DNA of 40,774 nucleotides from a virus, in the IMG/VR virus record IMGVR_UViG_3300009093_000077, positions 1 to 40,774 of that record; one strand, given 5' to 3'. A program made the translations under genes and the position numbers. How positions within the stretch are numbered: position 1 is the first letter of the stretch; every line of letters begins with the position of its first letter. The notes beneath the pieces were generated by a model. That model was not told the DNA's origin. It did no database searches and worked only from the letters and a program-made list of their open reading frames with translations. Below, in pieces: positions 18,539-27,134 of this stretch.

Positions 18539-19728
18539 GCCGCAAGATTCCCCCAGATGCGTGTATAGCTGGCGTGTGTTCCAGTCGCGGGGGTCGGGTT
18601 CGGAGGTGCCACGTAGAGAACCGACCATCCGGCATAGGTTGATGGCGTCGCGTTCAACTGAACCGGTGAGCCAGTTCCAGCAATAAAATGAAACTCACCG
18701 ACAATGGCACCAGTGCTATCGTTGAAACACTGACTTATGCCTCCGGTGAGCCCGACTAAGCCAGTTGTGGAAGTCGTAATAGAGCCATCCGAAGTATTGA
18801 TGGTGATAAGATAATTCGTGCTACCAGCCTGGATGAATAGACAATAGATTTGCCTGGTAATGTTGCTCTGGGACATTTGGGCATTGCCGCCTGCGCCAGG
18901 ACCAGCAATCAATCCTGGGAGCGGACTAAGCCAAATTTGACTGCCAGTTGTCGCGTCATACTTCGCGATATAATTAAAGCTAGAGCCTCCAGTATTACTG
19001 TAAAAGCATGCGCAAATGTTCCCGTCCGTCCGGTCCAGGAATAATCCGCTAGATGTTATTTTTGTCCACCCAGCATCAATATCGGTTGGCAGAATTGTCG
19101 CGAGCACTGAATGCGTAATAGCATTCACGTCTACTTTATATAGCAGGCAATTCGCAGCGCTTGAGCTGATAAAATCATAGGTCAAAATATAACCTATGCC
19201 TTGGCCCGGAATACCTCCACAACTATAGGCCTCAAGATTGCCACCATAACTTATGGCGCCAGCACTCCACGGTGTAAGGGGAGTAAGATCGGTTCTTACA
19301 AGGGTGAATTTATCCGAAACTCCCGTAAGGCCTGTAACTATCTGCCAAGGGGAACCACCTAAGTCCTCAATTGAACTCAAGGTTCCTTGGGGAAATGTAA
19401 CCCCAATCGTGTTTGCTTGGGTTTGTAAGAGAGTTGTCGCATCGATCTGATGCATGGTCGAACCGACATTGTCGGAAACGTAAAGGCCACTGGCATCCAA
19501 TCCGACAGGGTATTCTCGAAACGATCCCGGATATGCCGTGTTCTGCTGAAAAGCTAACTCGCCTCCGGTCGGAATATCAAACTTCGTCAAGTACGTTTTC
19601 AGATCAGAACTTGCTGGACCATATTGCCAAACAATACCATTCGACCAGTCGACGCGGCATTGCTGACTGTTTCCGGAATTATTTGTATGCGTGCTGATAA
19701 GAGATTGAAGCTTGTTCTGAAATGCCAT
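18535..19728 (-). CDS. Putative beta-propeller-like tail protein
   Basis: The ATG at 19728 overlaps the upstream stop (TAATG) and gives 397 residues beginning MAFQNKLQSLISTHTNN. Repeated strand motifs such as GLYVSDNVGSTMHQIDATTL, NCLLYKVDVNAITHSV, IAKYDATTGSQIW and YLITINTSDGSI look like the blades of a WD/PQQ-type propeller. It follows the second tail-fibre gene and precedes the lysis enzyme, so it is probably a receptor-binding or fibre-associated protein. It is unusually rich in Ser/Thr/Gly and low in charge. Confidence 0.65.
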   Translation of the reverse strand: MAFQNKLQSLISTHTNNSGNSQQCRVDWSNGIVWQYGPASSDLKTYLTKFDIPTGGELAFQQNTAYPGSFREYPVGLDASGLYVSDNVGSTMHQIDATTLLQTQANTIGVTFPQGTLSSIEDLGGSPWQIVTGLTGVSDKFTLVRTDLTPLTPWSAGAISYGGNLEAYSCGGIPGQGIGYILTYDFISSSAANCLLYKVDVNAITHSVLATILPTDIDAGWTKITSSGLFLDRTDGNICACFYSNTGGSSFNYIAKYDATTGSQIWLSPLPGLIAGPGAGGNAQMSQSNITRQIYCLFIQAGSTNYLITINTSDGSITTSTTGLVGLTGGISQCFNDSTGAIVGEFHFIAGTGSPVQLNATPSTYAGWSVLYVAPPNPTPATGTHASYTRIWGNLAA

Positions 19729-20375
19729 TATGGAATTGTCGCTATAAGGCTGAGAATGAACCGCGTCACAGTCGATATTGAATTGATGTTGAACCGAAGC
19801 GCCGTACCTGCCGCAATGGAAGTATTCCAACCGCTTAAGATATTATCGATGGAGCTTTGAGCGCTCGCGAGTGTCGGCGGCGTCGATGACACAATGGAGT
19901 TTGCTATTGTGGGCGGAGAATTGACCACGAATGGCGCAGCCCAAACATCCATCACGACACTGCCTGATATGGTGGACTGCATCACGGCGCTCTGAAGTGT
20001 GCATGCGACGGGGACATAACTGTCGGCACATATGCCTGTGCCAGGTGTCGATCCATCTCCGTCAACCGTGCATTCCGCCACGAGAAAGGTCGCCGGTAAC
20101 GTGATCTGCGGCGTTGTCGTATTGAAATCCCACTGCAGATTGCCGAGAGAGTCGAATACGCGCTGGCGATATTGCCCATCGCCCCAGATCGTACATTGCC
20201 CCATGCTGTCCAGGACAATGGGATTGGTATTCAATATTGAGAGATTGATGTCCTGATAAGTGTCCTTTGGAACCAGCGAGTTCGGGACATACATGGCAAC
20301 GGTGCCCCCGACCAAAGGCTTACCGTTGATGTCAACGAATTGATTCTTTGCATTCGGGATGATGCCGGAAACCAT
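19728..20375 (-). CDS. Tail fibre/spike protein 2 with shared N-terminal adaptor
   Basis: This 215-residue protein has an N-terminal adaptor (about 1-85): PNAKNQFVDINGKPLVGGTV, DTYQDINLSILNTNPIVLD and GDGQYRQRVFDSLG. This resembles phage tailspike head-binding domains such as that of P22. The adaptor is clearly homologous to residues 1-85 of the fibre at 20720-21721. The C-terminal part (about 95-215) is Ser/Thr/Ile-rich and likely a short trimeric tip. It probably attaches to the virion and binds the host surface. Confidence 0.75.
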   Translation of the reverse strand: MVSGIIPNAKNQFVDINGKPLVGGTVAMYVPNSLVPKDTYQDINLSILNTNPIVLDSMGQCTIWGDGQYRQRVFDSLGNLQWDFNTTTPQITLPATFLVAECTVDGDGSTPGTGICADSYVPVACTLQSAVMQSTISGSVVMDVWAAPFVVNSPPTIANSIVSSTPPTLASAQSSIDNILSGWNTSIAAGTALRFNINSISTVTRFILSLIATIP

Positions 20376-20723
20376 CTATGAGAACTCGAATTGGGTGGTT
20401 ACTTGATTGGTCGTGAGCGCAAGCGGTGTACTATCGGTGATAACGCATTTCAGAATGGCTTGCTTGAAATCTCCGCTCGCAACATTGGTGCTTGTGGTCG
20501 TGGTCTGAGAAGTCGGAGAGGTGATCGCGATGGTTGGATCACCCTTCACAACGGACCAGGCATAGGTGAATGGTCCTGTGCCTCCGACATGCGCGGCGGT
20601 GAATGTGCCAGAGGTGAGCGGACCATGTCCGGTCGTGACGATTAGAGTTGGGCCCGCATTGCCTTGGAGACCCCCTTCCGATCGCGGTCCTGCAACTACA
20701 AGCGATTGAAGACCGGGGATCAT
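20376..20723 (-). CDS. Ig/PKD-like accessory fibre protein
   Basis: This 115-residue protein has GGTGPFTYAWSVVKGDPTIA and ILKCVITDSTPLALTT, the pattern of a PKD/Ig-like beta sandwich. The start overlaps the upstream fibre stop (ATGA). It lies between the two fibre genes and may decorate or chaperone a fibre. Confidence 0.65.
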   Translation of the reverse strand: MIPGLQSLVVAGPRSEGGLQGNAGPTLIVTTGHGPLTSGTFTAAHVGGTGPFTYAWSVVKGDPTIAITSPTSQTTTTSTNVASGDFKQAILKCVITDSTPLALTTNQVTTQFEFS

Positions 20724-21721
20724 GAAATGTTGAGCAGCGGCGTGATAACCACTTCGGCGGAGGAGTGGACGTAATAGGCGAAGTAATCGATGCCGCTCAC
20801 GCCGCTAAGATTGACCGTGGAAATGCCGCCAGCAGCTTTGTAAGCGCCGCCCCATGTGATGGTGAGGCTGGATGCGGTCTGAGCTATGCGGATTATCCCG
20901 GATTGCCCGGCTTGGACGTTGATGGGATTGTTGAGGGTGTAGCTCGCGCCAATCGACACAATGAAGTTATTTCCAGTCGAGAAATCCGGTGTCGAGGCAT
21001 TGGAGGTAACGGTGAGCGTCTTTTCATCGCCCCAGGTCTGCTTCTGAAACTCGTCCGTTCCACCCCAGACATTATTGCCATTCAGAAGCGGGACGTTTGC
21101 GCCGGACGTGCCAATGTTGTGGGTTGCAGCCGTTCCGATCGATCCCGATGCTACCGGGAAATATCCGATGACTTGCCAATAACCGAGAATGTTGATGAAC
21201 TCGACAAACGCACTATCGCCGGCCTGCGTGGTGATATTTGCGGCGCCTGGAAGGATCAAAGACGTAGCGTTATAGGTGAGTTGTAGCGAGCCGTTGAACT
21301 GGACCAGATAGAGCGGATTGGCGAGACTGGCCGACGCACCGAAGCTATTGATCGTTGTCGTGCCAGTGATGAGGGCGTTGTTGGTGGCTATCGTGCCTAG
21401 ATCGGTTGTGGAAGCCGACGCGATTGAAGTCTGTGTCCCAAAGGCTGTCTGATTGGCCTGGGCAATCGTCTGATCCCAGATCGTGTTTCCATCGACATCC
21501 TGGAGGACCTGACGATAGCTCCCCGAGCCAAAGATGACCGCCTGCCCGCGCGAATCCAGGATGATGGGGTTAGTATTGGGGATGGTTTCAGCTGGGTCCT
21601 GGTAAGTATTTGCCGGAATTAGCGTTCCGACTTGGTAAAAATAGACCTGTCCGCCAACTAGCGGGTCGCCGTTTTGATCGATAAACTGTGCCTTCCCGTT
21701 AGGAAGGTTGGAGCCTGCCAT
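20720..21721 (-). CDS. Tail fibre/spike protein 1 with N-terminal adaptor
   Basis: This 333-residue protein begins with the adaptor PNGKAQFIDQNGDPLVGGQV, NTYQDPAETIPNTNPIILDS and GSGSYRQVLQDVDGN, homologous to P22-like head-binding domains and to the neighbouring fibre. Beta-rich repeats follow (NALITGTTTINSFG, LIWGGAYK-like strands) typical of fibre shafts, and the C-terminus is hydrophobic beta. It should bind receptors on the cell surface. Confidence 0.78.
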   Translation of the reverse strand: MAGSNLPNGKAQFIDQNGDPLVGGQVYFYQVGTLIPANTYQDPAETIPNTNPIILDSRGQAVIFGSGSYRQVLQDVDGNTIWDQTIAQANQTAFGTQTSIASASTTDLGTIATNNALITGTTTINSFGASASLANPLYLVQFNGSLQLTYNATSLILPGAANITTQAGDSAFVEFINILGYWQVIGYFPVASGSIGTAATHNIGTSGANVPLLNGNNVWGGTDEFQKQTWGDEKTLTVTSNASTPDFSTGNNFIVSIGASYTLNNPINVQAGQSGIIRIAQTASSLTITWGGAYKAAGGISTVNLSGVSGIDYFAYYVHSSAEVVITPLLNIS

Positions 21722-21797
21722 AATGACTTTCGGTCACATGTTGACGATTGGTGGAATTATGATCGGTTGGAATTTCTGGCGCGGATGGCGCGAAGCT

Positions 21798-23984
21798 TCA
21801 CTGGCCGCTAGAGGGCGCGAGCAGATTATTTCTTACACTGAGGGCCGTGGGTACACCGTAGTGCCGGATGGCATTGGACCGGGCGAGAAGGTCATAGAGG
21901 TTCGCTGCACCCGTACCGGCTGATGGCGCTGCATTTCTCAAAACATAATTGCGGTAGAGATTGCTCTTGAGCGCCGATCCCCCCATTTTGCCGGCCGCCA
22001 GCAAGCCACCAATTCCAAGAGCAGCCTTTGGAATCTCTTCTGGGTTCATGGCCGCGAAAGCACCAGCGCTACCAATGCTTCCACCTTCCAAAATCCGATA
22101 GAGAAGTAGCCGTTCCGCCGTGGTGCTATTTGGGCCTTCCTTGAGGAATTCCTGACCGATGTCGGCCAGCTTTCCGATGTCGCCCGCGCCGGAATACGCC
22201 ATGTCCTTATAGGATTTCTTGACCGCCCCAAGCAGACCGGCCGGCGTAATTTCGCCTTCGATCCCGGCCTTGGAAGCAAGATCCTGTACAGTACGCATGT
22301 TCTTCCATTGGAGGCGCGCTTGCTTGAGATCAGCTAAATCTTGCGGGTTGGCGGAGGCCTGGAGAGCGTCGTCTAAGGCTGACCGGATTTGACCCGCATA
22401 TTGGCGAATATTCGGGTCCTTGCTGCCCATGGCAGCATCGAGCGGCGCACCCTTGCGTGTGAGAGCCTGATAGGTCTTGCCGTCAATCGTGCCGTCATCC
22501 GCTACTTTGGCTAGGATGCCGTTCATCTGGTTTTTGATGGGTTTGTATTCATTGTCGCCCATGACCTGCTGGGCTTCGGATTCGATAGAGGCGAATTTAT
22601 CCGCCATAGCGCCGGTCGCATCCGATGAAATCGTGGTGTTTCCGCCCACGCGGTTGAACACGCTTCCAATACGATCACGGGCAGATGACATGACCTTAGG
22701 CGTCAGATTGTCCGCATCCTCTCCGAAGGTACCAGCAACAGCACGGGTAAAGGCCGTTCTCTGCGCTGCGTTCTGAGATTCCAGACCACTCATGGGCATT
22801 TTGCCGATGGCAGAATCCGCCAGTTTGGCGAATGGGCTTTGGCTGATCTGGCTTCCTCTTAGAGGAATTCCGAAGCGGTCAATGGCTTCCTGGGCTAGAG
22901 CGGCGCGCGCCGGATTCATGCCGCCGCCGAACAACGAGTTATATGCCGCGCCGCCAAGCTTTTTAGCTCCCGGAAGCACAGAACCAAGAGTACCGCCGAA
23001 CTCTGCGCCTTCTTTGATCTGGTCGCCAATGTCTTCATCCGAAGCGCTAGAGGTTGCAGCAGCAGCTGCGCCGCCCTGAAGCGCTCCAGCTGCGCCTTTG
23101 GAGGCTAGCCGCGAAAGGGTTCCTGCGCCCCCGGTGCCAGATAGGAAGTTGATCAGTGGTGCAGATGCGGGCGCTGCAACTCGTGCGGCACTCGCAAGAG
23201 GGGCTAATACTTCCCCGCCAGCAGCCAAGGCCGGGAGCGATCCCGCGACCTGACCTAGGACACGGCCACCTCCAGCCGTTAGATCATTGCCATAGGTACT
23301 ATTGAAGGTATCTCGAGCATTGACGTTATAAGCGTGCGCCTGATCCGCTGTCGGGAGTAAGCCTCCCAGCGTGACTGGCCCGATTTTCTTGTCCACCCAT
23401 TGGGCAATCGGATCAACGCTCGAAACAACGTCTCGCGCGCCCTGGACAACACCTGCCGACGCACGCTGAAGCCATGGCTGTTTATCGGCAGGAACCGAAG
23501 GCGTGGCTGCTTTACCTGGAGCTGCCGGAGCCGCGCTTTGCTGTCCTCCGAGCGCACCTAGCAGATCATCGTCAGAGACATTTTTAACTGGCGCGGCCTG
23601 CTGAGAACCGATTGTGTTCAGTAGATCGTCATCTGATATGTTGCTTTTGCCCATAATGACTTGCCGTCTCAGCTTTGGCGCGAATGAGATGTGAACATGG
23701 TCGCCGCCATCCTCGATCTGATCGAATGGGATTCCGCTGGCCGCCAGTTTGCTTGCCGCCGTCTTGCTATCCATTCCATTGGGAAGGACAAAATCGAAGG
23801 CTTGGCCTGAGAGGTGCGCGGAATTCGGCACACCACCAACCGCAGCGTTCTTTGCGGGCGAGCGCAAACCGCTTGTGATCTGAACGGGCGATCCAAGGAA
23901 CTGGCTGATATAGCCAGACGGATCGGATTGCCAATCACTGTCCGCCACCGACCCATCCTTGCTGCTTGGCATAGAGGGCGTCAT
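21798..23984 (-). CDS. Ejection protein with N-terminal M15 peptidase domain
   Basis: This 728-residue protein combines two functions. Residues about 22-105 match the M15 (D,D-/L,D-peptidase) fold: ITSGLRSPAKNAAVGGVPNS, HLSGQAFDFV with His57 and Asp64, and GGDHVHISF with His96 and His98 as zinc ligands. The remaining 600 residues are Ala/Gly-rich and helical, as in internal virion or DNA-ejection proteins of P22-like phages, with duplicated SDDDLL motifs near 117 and 137. The fused peptidase would open the peptidoglycan during DNA entry. The start overlaps the upstream gene by 50 bp; an ATG at 23972 is also possible. Confidence 0.82.
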   Translation of the reverse strand: MTPSMPSSKDGSVADSDWQSDPSGYISQFLGSPVQITSGLRSPAKNAAVGGVPNSAHLSGQAFDFVLPNGMDSKTAASKLAASGIPFDQIEDGGDHVHISFAPKLRRQVIMGKSNISDDDLLNTIGSQQAAPVKNVSDDDLLGALGGQQSAAPAAPGKAATPSVPADKQPWLQRASAGVVQGARDVVSSVDPIAQWVDKKIGPVTLGGLLPTADQAHAYNVNARDTFNSTYGNDLTAGGGRVLGQVAGSLPALAAGGEVLAPLASAARVAAPASAPLINFLSGTGGAGTLSRLASKGAAGALQGGAAAAATSSASDEDIGDQIKEGAEFGGTLGSVLPGAKKLGGAAYNSLFGGGMNPARAALAQEAIDRFGIPLRGSQISQSPFAKLADSAIGKMPMSGLESQNAAQRTAFTRAVAGTFGEDADNLTPKVMSSARDRIGSVFNRVGGNTTISSDATGAMADKFASIESEAQQVMGDNEYKPIKNQMNGILAKVADDGTIDGKTYQALTRKGAPLDAAMGSKDPNIRQYAGQIRSALDDALQASANPQDLADLKQARLQWKNMRTVQDLASKAGIEGEITPAGLLGAVKKSYKDMAYSGAGDIGKLADIGQEFLKEGPNSTTAERLLLYRILEGGSIGSAGAFAAMNPEEIPKAALGIGGLLAAGKMGGSALKSNLYRNYVLRNAAPSAGTGAANLYDLLARSNAIRHYGVPTALSVRNNLLAPSSGQ

Positions 23985-25428
23985 CGTGAAGCTTATTCTT
24001 CTGCGCCTGTGACATGCCGGAAATCATTTTCTTCTGATCGTCGCGGTTCAAATATTGGAACTGGAACACGCGTGGATCGAAGTGCTGGTTGAACTCGGTT
24101 GAGAACGCGCCATAGCTCTGTGGGCCGTTCTTCTGCTGATATGCCTGCCAGGCTTTATTCTTAGCGGCGATGGCGTCTTCGTTGCCTTGAAGCAGCGAGA
24201 TAATGCCTTTATTGCCGAGCTTGGATAGTGCGGAGTTAGGACTCGTGCTGATGGTGGATTCGAGCTGGAAGTTCGCTCCCGTGCCGCCCAATTGCTGGAA
24301 TTGGCTCTGAGCAAGCTGGGTTGCCATCTTGTCGAATTCTTCCTGGGCTTTGACGCTATCCGTTCCAACGCCTTTGAGGCCCATGGTCTGGGCGACACGA
24401 TTGGTAGCGGCCAAAGCTTCTTTGGACCATTTGGCACCGGGTCCTGGCGTGAAGTCCGAGAGAGTGGCGTTGAGATTCTGAAGCAGGCCCTTGTTGGTCG
24501 GAACCTGATCCGCGCGGCCCTGAAGCGCGGAGGCCATCTGGATCGAGGCTTGGCCCTGACCTGAACTTGCGGTTTGCTGGGCCGGGGAAAGTCCTGCGGC
24601 CTGTCCAGCAATATTATTGCCTGGAGCAGGAGAGCCGCCGCCATTGTTTCGCTGATACTCAGCCTCATAGGGATTGTTGCCCTGAGGCGCGCCGATATAG
24701 CGAGGCGTCTGATCTGGTCCAACAACGGTTGTGGTGGGCGGAGGTGCGGCTTGGATAGTAGGCCCTACCTGCTGTGGTTGGCCAAAACGAGGCGTTGTGA
24801 TCGGAGCCATCCCCCCTCCGGGGAGCTGGGTCATATCCGGTTTGGGATAGAGCGCATCCAGCCGAGCCTGATTTTCCTGGACGGTGATTTGCTGGGATCT
24901 GATCCAGTTCGGAATCTGACTTTCGTCAATTTGCCCAAGCTGACCGTTCTGGCCTGGAATGCGCGGAAGCGTGGCATAGATACGGGCTTGCTCCTCTGGA
25001 GTGGCAACACCGACCGTGCCCGCATGTGCGAGAGCTGAAACCACATCAGAGGATGTCGCTTTGGGACCCAGCGCCGCGAGAGGGGCAAGATAACCTGACA
25101 CCGCCTCGAACTTCTTGCGCGCTAGATCAAGCTGTCCCTGCTGGATGGCCATATTGCGCTGTTGCGCTTCCTGAGATTGGCGGAAGGCTTCAGGCAGGCC
25201 ATAGGTGACGTTGGGATTAGACTGGATCAATCCCGGCAGCTTAGAAGCGTCAAGTTGTCCGGTCGAAGGATCAATAGCGTTCTTATAAATGTCGCTGAGG
25301 CCGAGATTGGTGTTGTATTGCTGCTGAAAGAGCTTGTTCTGGTTGATGACGTTTTGCAGCCGCGCAAAGCCGGATATCGTATCGATAGGATTTTGCGCTT
25401 TGGGATAGAGATCAGAAATATCGCCCAT
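23935..25428 (-). CDS. Internal virion/ejection protein, Gln-rich
   Basis: This 497-residue protein is Gln/Asn/Ala-rich (LQNVINQNKLFQQQYN, SQEAQQRNMAIQQGQLDLAR) and mostly helical, with a Pro-rich low-complexity middle (about 195-275). Such composition and the position between a small ejection protein and the M15 fusion fit a P22 gp16/gp20-type DNA-injection protein. It starts two bases after the upstream stop. No enzyme motif is visible. Confidence 0.7.
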   Translation of the reverse strand: MGDISDLYPKAQNPIDTISGFARLQNVINQNKLFQQQYNTNLGLSDIYKNAIDPSTGQLDASKLPGLIQSNPNVTYGLPEAFRQSQEAQQRNMAIQQGQLDLARKKFEAVSGYLAPLAALGPKATSSDVVSALAHAGTVGVATPEEQARIYATLPRIPGQNGQLGQIDESQIPNWIRSQQITVQENQARLDALYPKPDMTQLPGGGMAPITTPRFGQPQQVGPTIQAAPPPTTTVVGPDQTPRYIGAPQGNNPYEAEYQRNNGGGSPAPGNNIAGQAAGLSPAQQTASSGQGQASIQMASALQGRADQVPTNKGLLQNLNATLSDFTPGPGAKWSKEALAATNRVAQTMGLKGVGTDSVKAQEEFDKMATQLAQSQFQQLGGTGANFQLESTISTSPNSALSKLGNKGIISLLQGNEDAIAAKNKAWQAYQQKNGPQSYGAFSTEFNQHFDPRVFQFQYLNRDDQKKMISGMSQAQKNKLHDDALYAKQQGWVGGGQ

Positions 25429-25429
25429 A

Positions 25430-26074
25430 TTATGCGCCCCAACTGCTAACGCCAGTTACAGCAGGACCAAGCGCGCCGCCAGCTGCTGAATTGTTCGCAC
25501 CGTTCAAATAGGCATAGAGGGGAAGCGCGCTACCGATAGAGTTGCTCGCGCCAAGGATGCCGGCTGCTCCGGCATTACCGGCGGCCATTTGGCTGTTCGC
25601 GACACTGGCACCCGTATTAGCCCCTACACCAGCAATCGCGGCACCCGCCCCATACCCCGTATTTGCCGAGTTCTGAAGTGCGCCCGCGTAACTACCCCAG
25701 GTGCTATTCGCCAGTCCGGTGGAATAGTTCGCTGCACCCTTCAAAGCTGCACCAGAGCTTCCAAGCCCTCTTGCTGCTGCACTATTCTGAACAGATTTAA
25801 GACCCTGCCCAAGCGTGAATTGATAACCCGGCAAGCCTTCTAGAGTGGATTGCATCGTAGATGAATTGCCGCCGACACCCAGAAGGCTATTCAGCGTGTT
25901 GTATGCCCCAAGGCCGCCCTGGACATATGGGTTAAGCTCAGCCTGATTTTGCTGATAGATTCCAAGCTGTGTGTTTGTGGCTTTATTGGCCGCACCAGCC
26001 TGTTGCCCAGATGCGACGACAGAACCAACCGCTCCAATAGCCGCAGCGCCAAGAACCGCCCCAGCAAGTCCCAT
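25430..26074 (-). CDS. DNA-ejection/transfer protein, Ala/Gly-rich
   Basis: This 214-residue protein begins with a hydrophobic segment (GLAGAVLGAAAIGAVGSVVA) and contains GYQFTLGQGLKSVQNSAAAR followed by GLGSSGAALKGAANYSTGLA, a conserved stretch in small ejection proteins of P22-like and other podoviruses. It has few charges. The ribosome site is good (GGAG, 7 bases upstream). It is the first of three consecutive ejection-type genes, matching the order of small, medium and large ejection proteins. Confidence 0.78.
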   Translation of the reverse strand: MGLAGAVLGAAAIGAVGSVVASGQQAGAANKATNTQLGIYQQNQAELNPYVQGGLGAYNTLNSLLGVGGNSSTMQSTLEGLPGYQFTLGQGLKSVQNSAAARGLGSSGAALKGAANYSTGLANSTWGSYAGALQNSANTGYGAGAAIAGVGANTGASVANSQMAAGNAGAAGILGASNSIGSALPLYAYLNGANNSAAGGALGPAVTGVSSWGA

Positions 26075-26075
26075 G

Positions 26076-27134
26076 TTATGCTCCTAACTCAACGCGATAC
26101 ATGCGCCCAAAATCCTGGGCTCCAAGCCGCTTATAAAGCGCGCCAATGCGCTCCCCTTCCCCGCGCACACCGGCCCGCATGAACACTTCGCTCACGTTTT
26201 TCTCTTTGAGGTTCGCCATTGCGGCGCGCTGAAGTTTCAGGCCAAGGCCAGGAAACGCTTTATCCGCAAAGAATGTTGTGTGTTGGGCGATAGTCTGCCC
26301 AGGCGCTTCGAGCGAAGGGGAAAGCAGCGTCATCAAATATCCAAACGGTTTACCGTTGGAACGAGCCACCAGAATTTGCATGAAGCCGAGACTGTGAAGT
26401 TTGCGGAACAGATCCCAATTCTTGCTGATCCAATTGTCGGGATGCTCCTCAACATCTGCGCAATGCTGGCGAAATAAATCCTGACAATCTCTCTCCCACA
26501 CATCACAGGATTCCTCTTTGATGGTGACGGAGCCACAATCCTTCGCCTTAATTGCGATATCCTTGAACATAGCTTGCGCCGCCTGCCCGGCTAGTTTGTT
26601 GATGGCTTTCATGTTGGCGCCGACATAGCGCGTCAGGGCGGGGAAATTCGTCTGAACATTGGTGGCGTTCCATTTCTCCCACCATTCTCGGTCGTGCCCA
26701 TAGTCAGGAATACAGAACTCGAACAATTCACCGCATGTCACTTCGTCTTCCAGGTCGGCATACTCATATGACCGAACATTCGGCATGCGCGCTTCGACCT
26801 GATCTAGCTTATGGTTCAGCTTTATGAGCCCTTTGCGAATCTCATAGAGATTTTCCACACCGATCCTTGCGAGACTTCCGATCACCTCATTGACCGGCCG
26901 CCTAATAGTCACCACCCGAATATCGGGCGCATATTTCAGCAAGAGCCGCCAGAACGGTGCGCCGGCTGTTTCGCAAGTTCCAAACTTGTCGAGCGAGAGC
27001 CAGTTCTTGATATCGTCCAGCGAGCGCATATAGCGGAGCTGATCATGGCCGCATTCCCATTCACGATAGGACAGAAACTTTGATAGCCATGTGGTACGCG
27101 AGCGGGGAAGAGAAAGAACGACAAAACCGCTCAT
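26076..27134 (-). CDS. Sulfotransferase-like plus GNAT acetyltransferase-like fusion
   Basis: This 352-residue protein has two enzyme-like domains. Residues 1-190 resemble sulfotransferases: VVLSLPRSRTTWLSKFL (5-21) fits the PAPS 5'-phosphosulfate loop, and VVTIRRPVNEVIGSLAR (74-90) fits the 3'-phosphate-binding motif. Residues about 205-350 resemble GNAT N-acetyltransferases: QILVARSNGKPFGYLM, FPGLGLKLQRAAMANL (294-309, acetyl-CoA loop) and YKRLGAQDFGRMYRV. GNAT-like proteins are known among podovirus virion genes. It lies between the collar protein (ATGA overlap) and ejection genes. It may modify virion or host surface components; the substrate is unknown and catalysis is unproven. Confidence 0.78.
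   Translation of the reverse strand: MSGFVVLSLPRSRTTWLSKFLSYREWECGHDQLRYMRSLDDIKNWLSLDKFGTCETAGAPFWRLLLKYAPDIRVVTIRRPVNEVIGSLARIGVENLYEIRKGLIKLNHKLDQVEARMPNVRSYEYADLEDEVTCGELFEFCIPDYGHDREWWEKWNATNVQTNFPALTRYVGANMKAINKLAGQAAQAMFKDIAIKAKDCGSVTIKEESCDVWERDCQDLFRQHCADVEEHPDNWISKNWDLFRKLHSLGFMQILVARSNGKPFGYLMTLLSPSLEAPGQTIAQHTTFFADKAFPGLGLKLQRAAMANLKEKNVSEVFMRAGVRGEGERIGALYKRLGAQDFGRMYRVELGA

Noticed and set aside
21723-21923. Plus-strand 66-codon frame overlapping the end of the ejection gene
   Set aside because: It reads moderately like protein, but it is antisense inside a leftward block, has no good ribosome site and no recognised family.
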